64,000 nt of DNA from Ancylomarina euxina (lineage in GTDB: Bacteria > Bacteroidota > Bacteroidia > Bacteroidales > Marinifilaceae): NCBI RefSeq assembly GCF_003863355.1, contig NZ_QQWG01000005.1:62001-126000 (forward strand). Reading direction: 5' to 3'. Every line of letters begins with the position of its first letter. Position 1 is the first letter of the stretch. Shown one piece after another: positions 61,424 through 64,000 of this stretch. The position numbers were made by a program, and so were the translations under genes. The notes below the pieces were generated by a model. That model saw only the letters and a program-made list of their open reading frames with translations. It did not search any database and was not told where the DNA came from.

Positions 61424-62365
61424 ATGTTTTCAAATGAAATGGCTGATGCATCCAATTTTGTAAAGGGAGTAGATACTTCATTTATGGTTATATTCGGAAT
61501 AATCTCTTTTTTCCTTATTGGGATTACTGCGACTATGATTTATTTTGTTTTTAGATATAGAAAATCAAGACATCCCCAAGCAGTACAAATTCATGGTAAC
61601 AATACGCTTGAGATCATTTGGACTCTAATACCGACTGTACTGGTGATGGTCATGTTTTATTATGGCTGGATGGGCTATAAACCGATGAAAGAAGTGCCTG
61701 ATGATGCCTTTACAATTAAAAGTGTTGGCCGCATGTGGAATTGGCAATTTCAATATGAGAACGGTAAGATAACCGATACGCTTTATGTACCCAAAGATCG
61801 TGCAGTAAAGCTTGACCTTGTTGCTTTAGATGTTTTACATAGCCTTTATATTCCTGCATTCAGACTCAAACAGGATATGGTTCCTGGGAAAGAGCAATTT
61901 ATGTGGTTTATCGCTGGTCGTGAGGGTGATTATGATCTGTTTTGTACAGAATATTGTGGCTTGTCTCATTCTTCAATGACGACCTCAGTAGTTGTTATGG
62001 CAGAAGACAAGTTCGATAAGTGGTATATAGATACCACTGTTGTTGCTCCACTTATTTCTGATAAACCCGGAGCACTAGGATTGCTTATTGTAAAAAAGAA
62101 TGGCTGCTTGGCTTGTCATTCATTGGATGGATCTAAAATTGTCGGTCCAACCTGGAAAGGCTTGTTTGGCACTCAAGAGACAGTTGTGACAGATGGAGTA
62201 GAACGACAGTTAACTGTTGACAGTGCCTATGTTTTAAACTCTATTTATAATCCGAACGATGATATCGTAAAGGGTTTTAAAAAAGGCTTAATGCTATCTT
62301 ATAAAAATGAATTAAAGGAAGAGGATATAAATGAAATTATTGAATTTATGAAGACTCTGAAATAG
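61424..62365 (+). CDS. caa3-type cytochrome c oxidase subunit II with fused cytochrome c
   Basis: 313-residue subunit. Two N-terminal helices are followed by a cupredoxin CuA domain with ligands His139, Cys174, Cys178, His182 and Met185 (FCTEYCGLSHSSM) and the aromatic GRMWNWQFQY patch. A C-terminal cytochrome c domain (about 215-313) has CLACH (Cys228, Cys231, His232) and the final Met in KKGLMLSY. The fused haem marks a caa3 enzyme. Unusually it is last in the operon after subunits I, III and IV; a terminator follows. Confidence 0.95.
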   Translation: MFSNEMADASNFVKGVDTSFMVIFGIISFFLIGITATMIYFVFRYRKSRHPQAVQIHGNNTLEIIWTLIPTVLVMVMFYYGWMGYKPMKEVPDDAFTIKSVGRMWNWQFQYENGKITDTLYVPKDRAVKLDLVALDVLHSLYIPAFRLKQDMVPGKEQFMWFIAGREGDYDLFCTEYCGLSHSSMTTSVVVMAEDKFDKWYIDTTVVAPLISDKPGALGLLIVKKNGCLACHSLDGSKIVGPTWKGLFGTQETVVTDGVERQLTVDSAYVLNSIYNPNDDIVKGFKKGLMLSYKNELKEEDINEIIEFMKTLK

Positions 62366-62414
62366 GTCTTACAATAGAAATTACTGAGCCTCTTTTAAGA
62401 TAAATGCTCAAACG

Positions 62415-62450
62415 AAAAGACATAAAACCTATTGGGTTTTATGTCTTTTT
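62415..62450. terminator. Bidirectional terminator between caa3 and actE
   Basis: Perfect 15-bp stem AAAAGACATAAAACC/GGTTTTATGTCTTTT (loop TATTG) with A/T flanks, between convergent genes. Confidence 0.9.
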
Positions 62451-62466
62451 AATTTTGTGTTAAAAA

Positions 62467-63033
62467 TTATTCTATTTTTTGCAGCTTGTTTTTAACGTAT
62501 GCGGTAATACGCCATCTGTCTTCTTGACTGATCTGAGAGGCATGTGCTCCCATGATACCCCAACCTACTGAAATCACATGGAAAATTTCTCCATCCGGGA
62601 CTTTTTTCATTTTATTTGATAATAAGTTTGCTGCTTGATAAGGGTAACGTCCACTGGTTACAAGATAACCTTGTCCATCACCTACTTCTCCATGGCAATA
62701 AATACAAAATACCTCGTATTTTTTTTTGCCAGCTATAAGGGTTTCTTCATTAATGATTAACGGATTATCCCAGTTTTTCCCTGTTAACTCACGATTTTCA
62801 TCCGATTTTTCAAGTGTGTATGGTATCATCCCTCTGGGAATAGTTCCTTTTACTGGCAAGCGGGCTGTTAAGTTATCAGCAAAGTTTGGATTCGCCGTAT
62901 AGCTTTCATAAGCTCTGGAATTAGCCATATCCGGGAAATAGGAATGACCAGGATGGTTTCGATTTCTATCACAGGCCGAGAGAAAGATTATCGCCAAAAA
63001 TAATAGACTTATATATGAAGCAGGTTTAAACAT
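62467..63033 (-). CDS. actE: Alternative complex III cytochrome subunit ActE
   Basis: 188-residue lipoprotein (lipobox Cys21 in LSACD) with one haem motif CIYCH (Cys110, Cys113, His114). YFPDMANSRAYESY and PVKGTIPRGM in the N-terminal half are typical of ActE. YLVTSGRYPYQ, VGWGIMGAHASQ (axial Met) and YVKNKLQ follow. In alternative complex III it passes electrons from the pentahaem ActA to cytochrome c or oxidase. It is the last visible gene of the act operon, 23 bp after actF. Confidence 0.92.
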   Translation of the reverse strand: MFKPASYISLLFLAIIFLSACDRNRNHPGHSYFPDMANSRAYESYTANPNFADNLTARLPVKGTIPRGMIPYTLEKSDENRELTGKNWDNPLIINEETLIAGKKKYEVFCIYCHGEVGDGQGYLVTSGRYPYQAANLLSNKMKKVPDGEIFHVISVGWGIMGAHASQISQEDRWRITAYVKNKLQKIE

Positions 63034-63056
63034 GATATGGACTTTTTATAAGACGT

Positions 63057-64000
63057 TTAGGTTTCGTAATGGAAACTTTCTTCAAGGAAAGGATCATTTT
63101 TGCATAATAAAGGTTTTTTCGAAAGAGCATTGAATACTACAAATAGGAAGCCTCCAAGGTATAAGCAGGCCGAACCTATTTCAATTAGACCAATTTGAGC
63201 TGTCTCTCCCAATATGCCAGGGCTTAGCATAAGATAGATATTTAGCCATTGCCCAATTAGAACCACTGCAGCAACCATGGCTAACCATTTGATATTACGT
63301 TTTGAGTTCCTGGTCATCAAAGCCAGGAATGGAAATACAAAATTTAGAACCAGAATGGCGAAAAATAAGATAGGGAAACCATTCAACCTTTGTGCGAAGT
63401 AAACGGTCTCTTCAGGAATATGACTGTACCAAATTAGCATGTATTGGAAAAACCAGAGGTACATCCAAAAAATACTGAATCCAAAAAGGTATTTACCTAA
63501 GTCATGAAGGTGTTCTTTATTTACAAAATCGATATATCCCTGAGATTTAAGCAAGGCTATAATCAGAATAAATGCGGCAATTCCTGAAACAAACAAACCA
63601 ATAAAGACATACCAGCCAAAAAGTGTACTGTACCAATGTGGATCAACCGACATGATCCAATCCCAGGTCATTGTAGAACTACTGATAGCAAAGAAGGCCA
63701 TAAATAAAGCAGCTAGAATCCTTCCTTGTTTGTGGAATTTGTAGTTATCAGATAAATCCTGAGAAATTGAATTTTTGCGAAGCAAATAACTTAGACCTAT
63801 CCAACCTGCAAAATAAACAGCCATTCTAATAAAGAAAAAAGGCAAATTAAGATAGGCGGATTTTCCCTTAATGATTGGGTCATGTAGATCATGATGTGAC
63901 CAGTGATACAAATCGTGCATGCCAAAAATTAGCAAGAACATCAATGCCGCTGAATAGGGCAGGAAAGTGCTTAGAGCTTCAGGTATTCGTTTTAAGCTCA
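63057..64000 (-). CDS. actF: Alternative complex III quinone-binding subunit ActF (5' end outside window)
   Basis: NrfD-like membrane subunit of menaquinol:cytochrome c oxidoreductase. The frame is open to the window edge (ELKRIPEALSTFLPYSAALM and on), so the apparent Met at 63944 is internal; 314 codons are visible. At least eight helices are seen, with family segments MTWDWIMSVDPHWYSTLFGW, YMLIWYSHIPEET and FVFPFLALMTRNSKRN, which match ActF. actA-actD are expected beyond 64000. The C-terminal end lies 23 bp before actE. Confidence 0.93.
   Translation of the reverse strand, partial: SLKRIPEALSTFLPYSAALMFLLIFGMHDLYHWSHHDLHDPIIKGKSAYLNLPFFFIRMAVYFAGWIGLSYLLRKNSISQDLSDNYKFHKQGRILAALFMAFFAISSSTMTWDWIMSVDPHWYSTLFGWYVFIGLFVSGIAAFILIIALLKSQGYIDFVNKEHLHDLGKYLFGFSIFWMYLWFFQYMLIWYSHIPEETVYFAQRLNGFPILFFAILVLNFVFPFLALMTRNSKRNIKWLAMVAAVVLIGQWLNIYLMLSPGILGETAQIGLIEIGSACLYLGGFLFVVFNALSKKPLLCKNDPFLEESFHYET

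Overview
The window looks like a chromosomal segment from a low-GC, probably marine, respiring member of the Bacteroidota. The case rests on: several promoters of the Bacteroidota type (TTG/TTTG, about 19 bp, TAnnTTTG); few Shine-Dalgarno sequences; a gldA-gldF-gldG gliding-type ABC locus; the alternate GlmU-like protein; a DUF5683 gene after parB; the fused DAHP synthase/chorismate mutase; a fused cbb3 subunit CcoNO; and alternative complex III genes. A Marinilabiliales/Marinifilaceae-like source is my inference and was not tested.

Layout, left half. Bases 1-2262 hold riboflavin genes (ribE 3' end, ribBA, ribH). A HAD phosphatase follows on the minus strand, then gldA/gldF/gldG, an APS reductase and an SDR epimerase-like gene. 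A 41-bp tandem repeat lies at 8459-8597. The minus strand from 15.7 to 8.7 kb carries an EamA transporter, a YkgJ-type protein, cmk-ispH-pfkA and priA. A possible inserted cassette (15.8-21.9 kb) holds a GNAT enzyme, an Na+/solute symporter, an M20 amidohydrolase, an alanine racemase and an ornithine/alanine-racemase-like protein. It has a decayed tRNA 3' fragment on the left and a tRNA-His-like gene on the right.

Layout, middle. 22-44 kb is mostly housekeeping: a DNA-alkylation-repair-like HEAT protein, a Bax-inhibitor-like membrane protein, a GNAT-like protein, L31 type B, the alternate GlmU, Lon and an AI-2E family exporter. A second 41/42-bp repeat array (30.76-31.0 kb) precedes rmuC, lpxH and a DUF4369/thioredoxin-like lipoprotein that lacks its cysteines. 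Next come a cation-chloride-cotransporter homologue, a heptose-7-phosphate kinase, parA-parB, two envelope proteins, an MltD-type transglycosylase and DAHP synthase/chorismate mutase.

Layout, right end (45-64 kb). This is a respiratory supercluster. (i) A three-gene module (Tat-exported Fe-S protein, NrfD-like membrane protein, membrane-anchored monohaem cytochrome c) without a molybdopterin subunit. (ii) A cbb3 oxidase assembly and structural set: ccoI, ccoS, ccoNO, ccoQ, ccoP, ccoG, ccoH and a TauE/SafE protein. (iii) A Sco protein and an A2-type caa3 oxidase with the YSHPAV motif. (iv) On the opposite strand, the 3' end of an alternative complex III operon (actE, actF). Together these could carry electrons from menaquinol through cytochrome c to two terminal oxidases of different oxygen affinity. 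The three-gene module is the best candidate for an undescribed system; the tRNA-bounded racemase cassette is second. No CRISPR array, transposase, integrase or rRNA was recognised.
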